Assembly (NCBI GenBank): GCA_012719125.1
Contig: JAAYAY010000160.1
Coordinates: forward strand, 1-35,226
Length of the DNA stretch: 35,226 nt
Origin: Planctomycetaceae bacterium
GTDB lineage: Bacteria; Planctomycetota; Planctomycetia; Pirellulales; Thermoguttaceae
Direction of reading: 5' to 3'
Both the position numbers and the translations under genes were made by a program. Under the pieces are notes generated by a model. That model had not been told where the DNA came from. It saw only the letters and a program-made list of their open reading frames with translations, and did no database searches. Shown one piece after another: positions 1-9,300 of the stretch (within the stretch, counting starts at the first letter, position 1; each line of letters starts with the position of its first letter).

Positions 1-127
1 GGAGCTACGAGGGCCGCCTGGAGAACCCGAAGATCGCGGCGCTGGCCGATTTCCTCCGCCAGGAAGGCAGCTCGTGCCGGGTGGTGATCGCCGGCCGCCC
101 GCACGCGGTGGACCGCTATTGGGGGGG
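1..127. repeat. Left terminal 127-bp inverted repeat (contig-end signature)
   Basis: Bases 1-127 are the exact reverse complement of 35100-35226. The first mismatch is at base 128 (C here, T on the complementary strand of the right end), after which the two sequences stay highly similar but not identical. Both copies lie in the same place inside NACHT-SUMF1 coding sequence. A perfect match of exactly 127 bases at both ends equals a k-mer length commonly used by de Bruijn graph assemblers, so the simplest reading is a contig that stopped where two gene copies share a graph node. This is not evidence for a transposon or a linear replicon end. Confidence 0.9.
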
Positions 128-1757
128 CCTGTTTGACCAGCGGGACTGGCGTTTTGCCCAACTGGAGCCCTTCACGCCCGAGCAGGCCGAGTCGTATCTG
201 GGCCTGGATCGGCTGAGACACCTCAAGCACCTGGAAGTGGAGATCCTCTCGATTCCCCGTTCTCTGGAAGTGATCCGGGCGATGGCGCCGGAGCAGCTTG
301 AGGATCTGCGTACGGCCAGCGACGTCTATTGGAAGTCGGTGCTGCAGATGCTCTTCAAGTCGCCCCACGTGGATCGAGAGCCCTCGGGCGGCCGGTTTGT
401 GGCCGATGACGCGTTGTGGCTCTTGGGGGCGATGGCCTTCGAGATGACCCTGGCAGGGAACTTTGAGGGAGTGCCCGAGGGTGAGTTCGCAGACTTCAAG
501 AAGTCTCTTTGGAAACGTCAAGCCGGGAACACCGAGTGGAACTTTGACGACTTCCAGAACAAGTTGGACTTGCTCGGCCAGACGAACGAGTTCCTCGAGT
601 TTGGCTTTCTGGAGGGTTGGGGACTGAAGCAGGTGTTCTGGCGGAACCGCACGCTTCAGGAGTTCTTTGCGGGCTTGTGGCTGGCGCGGTTTGCATCAGC
701 AGAAGACAGCAAGGAGATGGGCCGGTGGGCATATCACCCGGATGACTGGAAGTCAGTGCCCTTCTACTGGACCTGGCGGTTTGCCGCGGAAATGCTGGCT
801 GCGGCCCGGGCCAAGGAGCGCTGGGTGGCCTCGATGAAGCCTCTCTATCAAAGGCGAGATTACCGACCGACGGAGCTGATCTATCGCAGTTGGCAGACGA
901 TGGAGGTGGCCCGCACGAGCCGACAGGCAGGTGAGGAGGACGCGTGGGAGCAGTACGAGCAAAACGTATTGCGGCCGTACCGGTGGGAATTTCAGAATCT
1001 GCTGAGTCAATCCGTGCCCCAGCTCGTGTCGGATGCCATCCAGATAGGGCGACAGGAAGGAATATTGGGACTACTCGACGGCCTGCGCCGGCGTGGGGTT
1101 GCGCGTAAACTGCTGGCGGAGTTCCGGCCGATTCCGCCGGACGAGGAAGGCCGATTCGAGGATGAAGGACTTTGGGAGACGGCAATCGACACCCCGTTCG
1201 AGATGGCCTGTTACCAAGTCACGAATGCGCAATACGAGTTGTTCGACCGGCGTCACAAGGCACTACGGAACAAATACAGCCGAGGCAATCGAAATCCTGT
1301 GATCCGGGTGACCTGGTACGACGCGTGGGCATTCTGTTTGTGGCTGGGCGAGGAATACCGACTGCCGACGCAAGAGGAGTGGGAATTTGCCTGCCGAGCG
1401 GGAAGCAGCGGGCGCTGGTGCTTCGGGGACGACGAGTCGCAACTAAAGGACTATGCGTGGTATGACGAGGAGGTCACGTTCTTCCAAGGTACACGGTGTA
1501 ACGGAAACTCGGACGCCTGTACCCATCCGGTTGGCCAACTGAAGCCGAACCGCTGGGGGCTCTACGACATGCACGGCAATGTTTGGGAATGGTGCGACAG
1601 TTGGTCCGCCAGATACCAGTTCGCCCGCGTGTTCCGTGGCGGCGCGAACTACGACCCCGCGAGCTTTACTCGCTCTGCATGCCGCGAATGCGCTCCTCCG
1701 GGGTTTTGCGAGCCCGTCCTCGATATCGGTTTTCGTGTGGCCAGGGCTCTTCAATGA
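3..1757 (+). CDS. NACHT-SUMF1 protein, copy A (5' end missing)
   Basis: The reading frame is open from base 3, so the ATG at 81 is internal and the Walker A region lies off the contig. What remains is the end of the NACHT NTPase domain, the helical region (to about base 1000) and a SUMF1 (FGE-sulfatase) domain. That domain is recognisable from 'CYQVTNAQYELF', '[19 protein letters not shown]', '[10 protein letters not shown]', '[16 protein letters not shown]' and the terminal 'GFRVAR'. The paired active-site cysteines of true formylglycine-generating enzymes (C-x4-C soon after the RGG motif) are absent, so a binding role is more likely than catalysis. NACHT proteins are STAND-type switches, and several bacterial ones defend against phage; that role here is inference. 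The NACHT part is almost identical to the copies at 27878-30082 and 33509-35226, whereas the last 40 residues differ strongly. Confidence 0.9.
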   Translation, partial: SYEGRLENPKIAALADFLRQEGSSCRVVIAGRPHAVDRYWGGLFDQRDWRFAQLEPFTPEQAESYLGLDRLRHLKHLEVEILSIPRSLEVIRAMAPEQLEDLRTASDVYWKSVLQMLFKSPHVDREPSGGRFVADDALWLLGAMAFEMTLAGNFEGVPEGEFADFKKSLWKRQAGNTEWNFDDFQNKLDLLGQTNEFLEFGFLEGWGLKQVFWRNRTLQEFFAGLWLARFASAEDSKEMGRWAYHPDDWKSVPFYWTWRFAAEMLAAARAKERWVASMKPLYQRRDYRPTELIYRSWQTMEVARTSRQAGEEDAWEQYEQNVLRPYRWEFQNLLSQSVPQLVSDAIQIGRQEGILGLLDGLRRRGVARKLLAEFRPIPPDEEGRFEDEGLWETAIDTPFEMACYQVTNAQYELFDRRHKALRNKYSRGNRNPVIRVTWYDAWAFCLWLGEEYRLPTQEEWEFACRAGSSGRWCFGDDESQLKDYAWYDEEVTFFQGTRCNGNSDACTHPVGQLKPNRWGLYDMHGNVWEWCDSWSARYQFARVFRGGANYDPASFTRSACRECAPPGFCEPVLDIGFRVARALQ

Positions 1758-2025
1758 AAACCTTTCCCCTTCCACCCTGCGCTCGCGTTGCGCGGCCGGG
1801 AATACCTTTCTCTGCGAAGCCAGCCGTGGGGAAGGATGATCGACCAGGATGCGACCGACGATTCTTCTTCGCCGTCGGATTTGCCGGCGCGGTGCTCCTC
1901 CCGCTGCGGAGGAGCAGGGAGCTACTGACATCGAATCAAGAAAATTCACCCAAGGTCCATCGGAACTGCCTTTGCGACCGGTAGACCTCGCCTCACTGAA
2001 AGACGAGCCGATGGGAGGACCGCGT

Positions 2026-2379
2026 ATGCAAATCCGAACCAAGAGGTATGGCGTACGCTCTCGGGCACGCCAGGCGCTCTGCCTGGCATTACATGACGAG
2101 GAGCGTGATGTGCGAGTGGCGGCGGTGAAGGGACTGGCAGTGCTGGACAACCTGGCTGGCGATGTCGTGGCTGCCCTAGACCATAGAGGAGGCGGTCTCC
2201 ACAGGTGTGGCAATTTCGATGACAATGCCTTGCAATTTCGCCGACGGATGCTACAAGGGATGCGGGTGAGCCGCCGTCGTAACATACCCTGGTCGGCCCT
2301 CGGACGGGTGGCTACAGCGCGTCGGGAATGCCCAGTTCCGGGGGGTTGGGGAATAAGCCGTCCCCGCCTATCCCAGTGA
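2026..2379 (+). pseudogene. Truncated or decayed HEAT-repeat fragment
   Basis: An ATG at 2026 is preceded by GGGAGGA with six-base spacing. The first 50 or so codons read like HEAT repeats ('ARQALCLALHDEERDVRVAA', then 'VKGLAVLDN'). After about 2190 the frame loses any protein-like character and ends at 2379. This looks like the start of a HEAT protein disrupted by deletion or frameshift, lying just upstream of the intact HEAT gene at 2524. The rest of 1758-2523 holds no recognisable gene. The first ~100 bases after 1757 resemble the sequence that follows the stop of the NACHT-SUMF1 gene ending at 30082, so the duplicated unit extends past the coding region. A short genuine protein cannot be excluded. 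Confidence 0.35.
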
Positions 2380-2523
2380 TTTTTCGACGAAGCTGTAAAA
2401 GTCCGGACGGGGAGGCACTTGCGGCAAAATTCGAAAAAGAATATCGAGCAACCCGGTGACAACCGTGCGGCCAACTGCCTTCCTAGAGGTAGGCCCTATT
2501 CTCTGTGATAGTGGGGGTTCGCG

Positions 2524-4746
2524 ATGAGTGTACCTGGACTGGCAGGCGCGGTCGCACGTCTGATCGGTGAAACTCCAGCACCGAACTGTTTGGGCATTCC
2601 GGACTTGATATCCTTGCTTCAAAATCCAAAAGCCGCCGTTCCGCGTCGGCGTTGGGCCGCACGGGCACTTGGTGTCAATCATTGTCATGACGATAAAGCC
2701 GTGGGGGCGCTCATTGAACGGTTGAAAGACGAGTGCGAAGTGCGTGCTGTCCGGCGCCATTGTGCGGTGGTTCTGGGCAAATCTGCCGGCGACGCCGCGC
2801 TTGCTGCACTGCGTAATCAGATCGGCAAGTCCAAGACCCATCGCATTGTGCGAGAGGCATGTGCGGGGGCATTGGCGGGAGCGCAAGACGGTAACACACT
2901 GCTTGGGCTGCTTTGTGACAACCAAGAGGATGCCTTTGTGCGCGAAGCCTGCGCCCACGCGCTGCGGCGGCTCGCCGGGGAGCCGCTTGTACTTCAGGCC
3001 TTGGAAGAGAGACTTTGCGACTCGAAAGAGATTACAGAGATTCGTAAAATATGTGCGTTGACGTTGGCAGAGGCTGGCAGCGATGGGGCGTACAGGGTCT
3101 TGCACGCCGTCCTCGACAACAAACTGAATAAAGGCGAGGTGCGGGGAGCCGCGATCAAAGGGCTCGGCAAGATCGGAAGCCCCGACGCTTCCTCTGCAAT
3201 TTTTCATTTTCTTGAGGGTAACTTTGCGGAAAAGGGCCTCGGCAGGGCTTGCATGAAAGCCGTAACGGTGCTCTGCGGGGTGCCCTGCCACCAGGGATTG
3301 AGTGAGTTGCTGGCGAACATTCTGTGCAACCCCGGGGCCACAAACGAGCTCCGCACCACATGTGCAAAGGGGCTTGCCAAAGTTGCAAACCGCGACTCTT
3401 GCAGCAAGATTCAGGGCTTTCTTCGCGACAACCATACAAAGGGCAACCTCTCCGAGGCTTGTGTGGTCATCGTGAGGGTGCTCTGCGGAATCACGCGCGA
3501 CGACCATGAATCCCGCAAAAAGTTGAGCGAATTGCTGTCTGAGATTCTGTGCAGTCGTAAAAAAGTGCCAATAGAAGTCCGCACCCAGTGTGCGGAAGGC
3601 CTCGGCCAGATCAGTGGTGAGTATTGTCGAGGCGCCCTGGCGAAAGCAAGCGAGGCAATATCGGGCGATAGAATTATCGTAGATGCCTGTTGCCGAGCGA
3701 TGCGGGCAATTGACGGCAACGACGGACCATATCAAGACTGCGTCGATTCCGGCGAGCCCGACACACGTCTGCCGGAAGCGACAGCAGGCAATCGGGATGA
3801 TGACGCTACCGTCGTTCGTCAGATCGTTGTTTTTCTCCGCAGCCAGTTCCGGCGTGAAACTGAATGTCGTATCGCCGGGGGCTTGCGAAGGCTCCTGCAT
3901 CAAAACGGATACGCTGACTGGCAAATTGATACTTGGCTCTGGGGCGGGACGGTTGCAGTTCAAGACGCTGATGCCGGTGGGGGGGGTGAGACGCCTGCCT
4001 CGGGCGAGCTGATCTGGCCTGAGTTGCAGAAGCTGGCTTACGTGTGTTACGGGCACCTAAGTGAAGAGACCTGCGATTGTCCTGAGTCGCATATTTATTC
4101 AAAGAATGTTGACTACTTCAAGAAGTGCCGGCGTTGTGCCAAGATGCATGCCCTCAGCAGGCTGCCCGAATCGCATCTTAAGGACAAACCCGAGCTTTTC
4201 ATCTGGCGTTCCGTTCTTGGCGGGTCGGATGCGGTGACCCAACCCCGCGCATTTGCCGACACGATTCTGTTTCCAATTCTTGAAACTCCAGACGACAGAA
4301 GACTTGAGTGGGTGTGGCAAAGTGGAGACGACGAGACAGATGACGGCGACGGGCAGGTCATAATCCGCGTATCCGATCGATGGGTCGACAGTTTGGTTGT
4401 CAGTTTTGACACAGATTCCGACGCGGGCAGGAGCCAAACCCAGTGCAAGCTCTGCCTGATTTGCGATGAATGCAAGACGTTCGTTGGCGGCCATCGGAAC
4501 CACGATCGTTGCCGCGAGGAGAAACACCTCTGGAAACCTCGGATGATCGAGCTTTCGGAAAGGGAATTGGACGGTGACATCGATGCGCGGGTTGGAGATG
4601 TGCCGGTCAGTGCATGCAAGCACCCGCACTTTTGGCATCCCGAGGTCGTTAAGTGCCCCAAGTGTGGCGATCCCCGACGCCGGGGCGAGAAATACAAGAG
4701 TCTGCGTGTCTACGTACCACAAGATGACGCACTTTTACCGGATTAG
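2524..4746 (+). CDS. HEAT-repeat protein with C-terminal zinc-binding clusters
   Basis: The 740-residue protein has two parts. Residues ~20-430 form a series of HEAT-like helical repeats of roughly 30-40 residues, with recurring 'R..CA.aL' helices such as 'REACAGALAG' and 'REACAHALRRLAG'. Residues ~500-740 are unrelated and rich in cysteine and histidine: C508 followed by C-x-C and C-x2-C pairs, then a C-x2-C-x2-C-x2-C run at C641-C650, and a final C-x2-C at C711/C714. These probably bind zinc. HEAT solenoids usually bind proteins. No catalytic motif was recognised. The ATG at 2524 follows a G-rich stretch that may act as a weak ribosome site. It is the first gene of a same-strand run continuing to 11707, with 87 bases to the next gene. 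Cytosolic: no signal peptide or membrane segment. A sensor or adaptor role beside the Lon-NACHT protein is inference. Confidence 0.8.
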   Translation: MSVPGLAGAVARLIGETPAPNCLGIPDLISLLQNPKAAVPRRRWAARALGVNHCHDDKAVGALIERLKDECEVRAVRRHCAVVLGKSAGDAALAALRNQIGKSKTHRIVREACAGALAGAQDGNTLLGLLCDNQEDAFVREACAHALRRLAGEPLVLQALEERLCDSKEITEIRKICALTLAEAGSDGAYRVLHAVLDNKLNKGEVRGAAIKGLGKIGSPDASSAIFHFLEGNFAEKGLGRACMKAVTVLCGVPCHQGLSELLANILCNPGATNELRTTCAKGLAKVANRDSCSKIQGFLRDNHTKGNLSEACVVIVRVLCGITRDDHESRKKLSELLSEILCSRKKVPIEVRTQCAEGLGQISGEYCRGALAKASEAISGDRIIVDACCRAMRAIDGNDGPYQDCVDSGEPDTRLPEATAGNRDDDATVVRQIVVFLRSQFRRETECRIAGGLRRLLHQNGYADWQIDTWLWGGTVAVQDADAGGGGETPASGELIWPELQKLAYVCYGHLSEETCDCPESHIYSKNVDYFKKCRRCAKMHALSRLPESHLKDKPELFIWRSVLGGSDAVTQPRAFADTILFPILETPDDRRLEWVWQSGDDETDDGDGQVIIRVSDRWVDSLVVSFDTDSDAGRSQTQCKLCLICDECKTFVGGHRNHDRCREEKHLWKPRMIELSERELDGDIDARVGDVPVSACKHPHFWHPEVVKCPKCGDPRRRGEKYKSLRVYVPQDDALLPD

Positions 4747-4833
4747 CAGCCAAGCACAGATTCAGCGGCGACCGGAGAATGGTCTTTTCCAGTCGATCGG
4801 CGTCAATCAGTGGTTGGTGAGGATTGAACTGGC

Positions 4834-6294
4834 ATGACTACTCTCACTGCACCAGAATTCAACCATATCCTCGAAGAACTCGAGAATACCATAACAATCA
4901 CGCCTGGGCGGGTGTCGCGATGCTCGCGGGGCGGGGTGTTTTTGATGGTGGGCCCATTGACCGTTCCGGCCCACGCCGACAGGCACTTGGTGACGCTCGG
5001 TTGGGGTGTTCCTCCAAAGCTCGCTGTGCAGGACCTGCCGTGCGCCATGCTTACGGCGGAAAACCGAATCCTGTCGGTGCATCGCACCGACTCTCGCGGC
5101 CAATTTGAATTCGATGCCGAACAATTATCCGGTGTAATTCACTTTCATTTCATCCCTGATGTGCGCAGCCAACTAGACGTTGATATCCTGCTCCAATTAG
5201 CCGACGAGGAGGCCATTGAATTCTTGGAAGATCGATTGTGTGATGACGAGGTTTCGGTTGAACTGAAAGCATATATTGCGCGTCGCCTATCCACAACGAG
5301 CTCCGCCCTGCAGGAAGCGTTTCAGACGACCGGCCCGCTGGAAGGGACGCCACCGAATATTCTCGCCGGGGCTCCAAGCGGCGGCGTTTCGGAGTGGTGT
5401 TACGTGCCGGTCGCCGACGGAATGGGTGGCCAACCACTCGCCGACCTCGAGCCCGCGCGAGATTTCGCTCCGGTGGATCTAGACGGAGACATGCTCGTGA
5501 TCAACGTGCCGGCGGATAAAGTGCCGTACGGCGTCGTGCGTGTCTCCGCGAACGCCAAAGGCGACCAGGCGCCGTTGGGAAGCTGTCTCCTGCCGATTGG
5601 CGAGTATGGACCGCCGGGACATACGGTCCGCGCAACGCAGTGCAACGTACGTCCACTAATAGGTGAGCGCCGCCCGGCGGACGTCGAGTATCACGTTCAG
5701 CCCGCCAATAGAGAAACGATTGCGGCAGGTGCGTTCCCTGCCGCCGAAGTGGAAGCCCTGCTTCAGCATCCCGATGTCCAGCAGTTTGCCGGCTTGAAGA
5801 CAGACATAGAACGGTTATCTAAAGAGCTATTCTCGCTTTTTCACGAAGTAACATTCGCCTTGGCCGCCCGAAAGGAACGGCACGCCGTTGCTGAGTTCCA
5901 CTCTCATGCAATCCACGCCACATTTTGGGAAACGCCAAGTGACATCTTAACACTGGAGGTGGAAGTTGCCGCAGGCAGTGCGCCTGATCGCCTGGCACGA
6001 TTCACGATCTGGTCTCAGGACCGAAATACGCAACTGGCGCAGGGATTCATCGGGCTGCGCCAAGAATCTGCCGTGAGTAAGTGGGCAGGTGAGATCAGTC
6101 TAGACGCATTCGACGCCACTTTGCGAGAAAAGATTGGGAAAAGTTGCTATCTCGGCGTTGAGGTATGCTCTTTGGGCGACCTAACGTCAGATGATCAAGA
6201 GCAATTAGAGCGTTCCAAGGAGAGTTGTATTGGGTCGCTCTCAGCCAAGCGGCTGCTCGGCGAAGCCCTGAAGCGTCTACCGGCGCGAGGCTAG
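4834..6294 (+). CDS. Unknown 486-residue protein of the HEAT/Lon-NACHT cluster
   Basis: I do not recognise this family. The 486-residue protein has no signal peptide or membrane helix. Residues ~85-150 are helical and acidic, ~195-300 look beta-rich ('DGDMLVINVPADKVPYGVVR'), ~320-350 contain a helical stretch with 'DIERLSKELFSLFHEV', and the last ~120 residues alternate strands and helices. It sits 87 bases after the HEAT/zinc gene and 57 bases before the Lon-NACHT-HEAT gene, on the same strand, so co-transcription is likely. It may be an accessory or target-recognition subunit of that module. A 19-base segment (5810-5828) recurs exactly at 12115-12133, upstream of the second Lon-like gene. 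Confidence 0.75.
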   Translation: MTTLTAPEFNHILEELENTITITPGRVSRCSRGGVFLMVGPLTVPAHADRHLVTLGWGVPPKLAVQDLPCAMLTAENRILSVHRTDSRGQFEFDAEQLSGVIHFHFIPDVRSQLDVDILLQLADEEAIEFLEDRLCDDEVSVELKAYIARRLSTTSSALQEAFQTTGPLEGTPPNILAGAPSGGVSEWCYVPVADGMGGQPLADLEPARDFAPVDLDGDMLVINVPADKVPYGVVRVSANAKGDQAPLGSCLLPIGEYGPPGHTVRATQCNVRPLIGERRPADVEYHVQPANRETIAAGAFPAAEVEALLQHPDVQQFAGLKTDIERLSKELFSLFHEVTFALAARKERHAVAEFHSHAIHATFWETPSDILTLEVEVAAGSAPDRLARFTIWSQDRNTQLAQGFIGLRQESAVSKWAGEISLDAFDATLREKIGKSCYLGVEVCSLGDLTSDDQEQLERSKESCIGSLSAKRLLGEALKRLPARG

Positions 6295-6351
6295 GTCCAC
6301 GATCGACGTGTCGGATCTGAGGTTAAAACTTCCAGAGAACAGCGGGCGCTC

Positions 6352-9300
6352 ATGGAACAAAGACCACCGTCTCTCAATACTAATGCCAACTGGCTTCAAG
6401 CCAAGCTTCCCGGCGGGCCCAACGCCTTGTGGACTTGGGGTCAACGCCATCTTCAGGGCACGGACAGCAACCCTTCTGGGGAAGTGGCCGACCCCATCAG
6501 CGCACTCGAGCAGTGGTTAAAAGATGTCGATAGTTGGAAGTTGTGGAGAGAGGCCTTCGGAGTCGGTGCTGGTCAGGCATGGAGTCACGCAATCGCGATG
6601 GGGCGAGTACTGTTGGCCGCCGCGTACCTGAATTCTAGCCGCGATGAAGACAAATGGATTGCTCATTTGACGCAGGCGTGTAGAGCGTACTCATACAGAC
6701 TTGCCTCAACGAAAGACATCTCCTCTGCCCGGCTTCACCCCAAGACAGTGGATTGCTTCGATAACAACGACTTGCAGACACGTTTGCGCGACGCCGATTG
6801 CTTCCTAAGGAAATTAGAGGAAACTGCTCCGGAGCTGTGTGTTGGCGCGGCTCGTGTGCGCTCCGCCTTGGCAAGCTTCTTTGCTCAGGATCAGGCGACT
6901 GAAGTATTGCTTGGAACTCGGCGACACATAGTCCGTGTGCCGATCCTGCTCGAACTATTGGGAGTCGGGCGCGTTAAGACACTGACTGCAGAGTGGTATC
7001 AGCGCGATGCTCAAGATCGAGTACTGCTGGCCGACCCGGTGAGGCTCGGCTGCGCTACATTCGACAAGGACTTCCGCAAAGCTCTCAGGATTGCGTGGGA
7101 GTACGCGCGCGAAAGATTTTCCCAGGGAAGTCTGGTTCGGTGGTGGCTCGAACTGGCGGTAGATCGAGAGAGCAGTCGGTTGGGCGGAGATTCTATCGGC
7201 CTGCCGCTCGCAGCGGCGCTTGAGGGGCTCTCCAAAAAGATGTCGTTTGACCGTGTTGGTCTCACGGGCGCGGTCGATAGCAGGGGTAACGTGCACCAGG
7301 TTGGTGGAATCCCGGCAAAGGCACGGGCAGCCTATCGGGAGGGCATCCGTAGTCTTGTCCTCAGCCGGAATGACTTCGGGCAGTTCAAGGATACGCTGGA
7401 AAGGGCGGAAGATCTCAAGGGCCTCCAGGTGTTTTTATCGGAGACGGTTTCTCAGGCTCTGGAGGAACACTTGGTCAGGCGAGTCAATGACTTTCTCGAT
7501 TTTCTCGACCGACTCGCCCGGGCCGTGCTCGTGGAGAATCTGCAATACCTCCCGTCACATCTGGCTGGGGCCAAAGCCAGAACTCTCCATGACTTCTGCC
7601 TCCCGCCCAGAGTCTTGGACGAAAAGGAGTTGGAGGATGCCAACCGCTCCCGTCACCGCGACCTGCGGTCCAACGGCCGCCCGGCCCCGTACCTCTACAG
7701 CAGCGAGGAGTTGCTCAAGTCGGAAGTCGTACGACGATTCCGCCTCGCTTCATTCGATACTCTGTATCCGGGCTCTGCCCGGAAACACTGTATACTCCGC
7801 GGTGAGCCCGGCGAGGGGAAAACGGTGACCTTAGCGCTGCGAGTCGCGAGGGGCTGCCTACAATTGGCCGAGGCCATTCGCCAGAGCCAAGTCAGCCTCG
7901 CTAGCGACGACTGCCTTGTCCCACTTTTCCTCGCGCTCTCCACGGCAGCCGCCCGCAGCAACCCGCGCCTGCCTGACTTGCTTAGCTTGGCGATGGAGGA
8001 AACGCTCAGGCTCGCGTACGGGTCGGAGCCGCCGCGGCTCGCCGATTGGCTCAGAAACAAGGTTCGCGTCCGGCAGTTCGCCTTACACCTCGACGCTCTT
8101 GACGAGCTGCCGGACCACCTGCACCCCGATCTCGGCCGCCAGCTGGAGGGCCTCGGCGATTTGCCGGTCCTCTTGACCAGTCGGGTGACGGTGGCGGACG
8201 CGCACCGGCGCCTGGTGAAGCCAGCCAGGTTCCGACTGGTCCCGTTCGGGCTAGAAGAAGTACAGGAGTACGTCGAGCGGTACTTCGCTGGCCATCCGCA
8301 GCAAGCCATCACGGCCCGAGAGCTGGAGCGACAACTGCGCCGCTCGTCCGGGCCGCACCTTGCGATGCTCCCGCTCGTCCTCGCCCTGCTGTGCGACCGG
8401 CGGGCTACGTACCCCGGGGAGGAGTTCCCGGCGACCCAAACGGAACTGCTTCACCTGGCCCTGCACGGGATGCTGGAACGTGGTGACGCCCGCCGACACT
8501 CCGCCCGTCGAGTCCAACGAGACGATGCAAAGGAAGCGGTGCTTGCGGTTGTCTCCTGGCGGTTCTACGCTCGCGGACCGCTCCCCATCCGACAAGCTAC
8601 ACTGGTCCCGCTCCTCGCTGGCGAGCTGTGTCGGTTCAAGTCCGACAACCCGCCCCAAGACCTCGCTCCCCCGGTGAGCGGAGAGGCTCTGCTGAATGAA
8701 TTCCTCCAGGACGGGATCCTGGTCGTGCTTGGTCCGGCCGACTACCGATTCGCCCTCAGGTCCTTCCACGAATACTGTCTGGCAAAATGGATCGCGGCCG
8801 AATTTCCGCAGCTTGATCCGCCTGCCGATCAGTCCCGGGGACTGAGAGGCTGGCAGAACTGGTTCCGGAGGCACCCCAAGCCCAACCCCCAGGATCAATT
8901 CGTCAAAGCGATCAAGGACTGGCAGGTGTGGCGAGGCGCTCGGAAGGGATGGCCTGACGACGACTGGGACATCCCATTATCGGTGACACCGTACGGCGAC
9001 CGTGAGTGGGAAAACGTGTGGCCACTGGTCGTTGGGCTACTCGACCGAGCGAGATCGCGGTGGTTGCTTGACCACCTCTTCAATGAAGTGCCGTGGAAGG
9101 AAGAGGTCCGCGAGTCAAATCCCGATTGGGTCCGCCTGCGGCAGTGCATCCGAGAATCCTCGGAGCGGACACGAGAGCAGATGGGCGAACAGGCCACAAA
9201 GCTATTCGAAAACGAGAGAAATGGCCTGTTCGCCCGGCAGGGTCTGGCCCAGTTTCTCGGATGCGTTTGCGGCCATGACGCTGAGCAGGCCCTGACGAAA

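Noticed and set aside
3-1757. SUMF1 domains as active formylglycine-generating enzymes
   Set aside because: The paired cysteines in the C-x4-C spacing are absent in all copies, and no sulfatase gene is present.
1443-2474. Minus-strand 343-codon frame
   Set aside because: Arg/Ser/Pro-rich translation without family features, antisense to the SUMF1 domain.
2368-4056. Long minus-strand open frame of 562 codons opposite the HEAT gene
   Set aside because: The plus-strand gene has clear repeats and zinc motifs; the antisense frame has none and is a by-product of high GC content.
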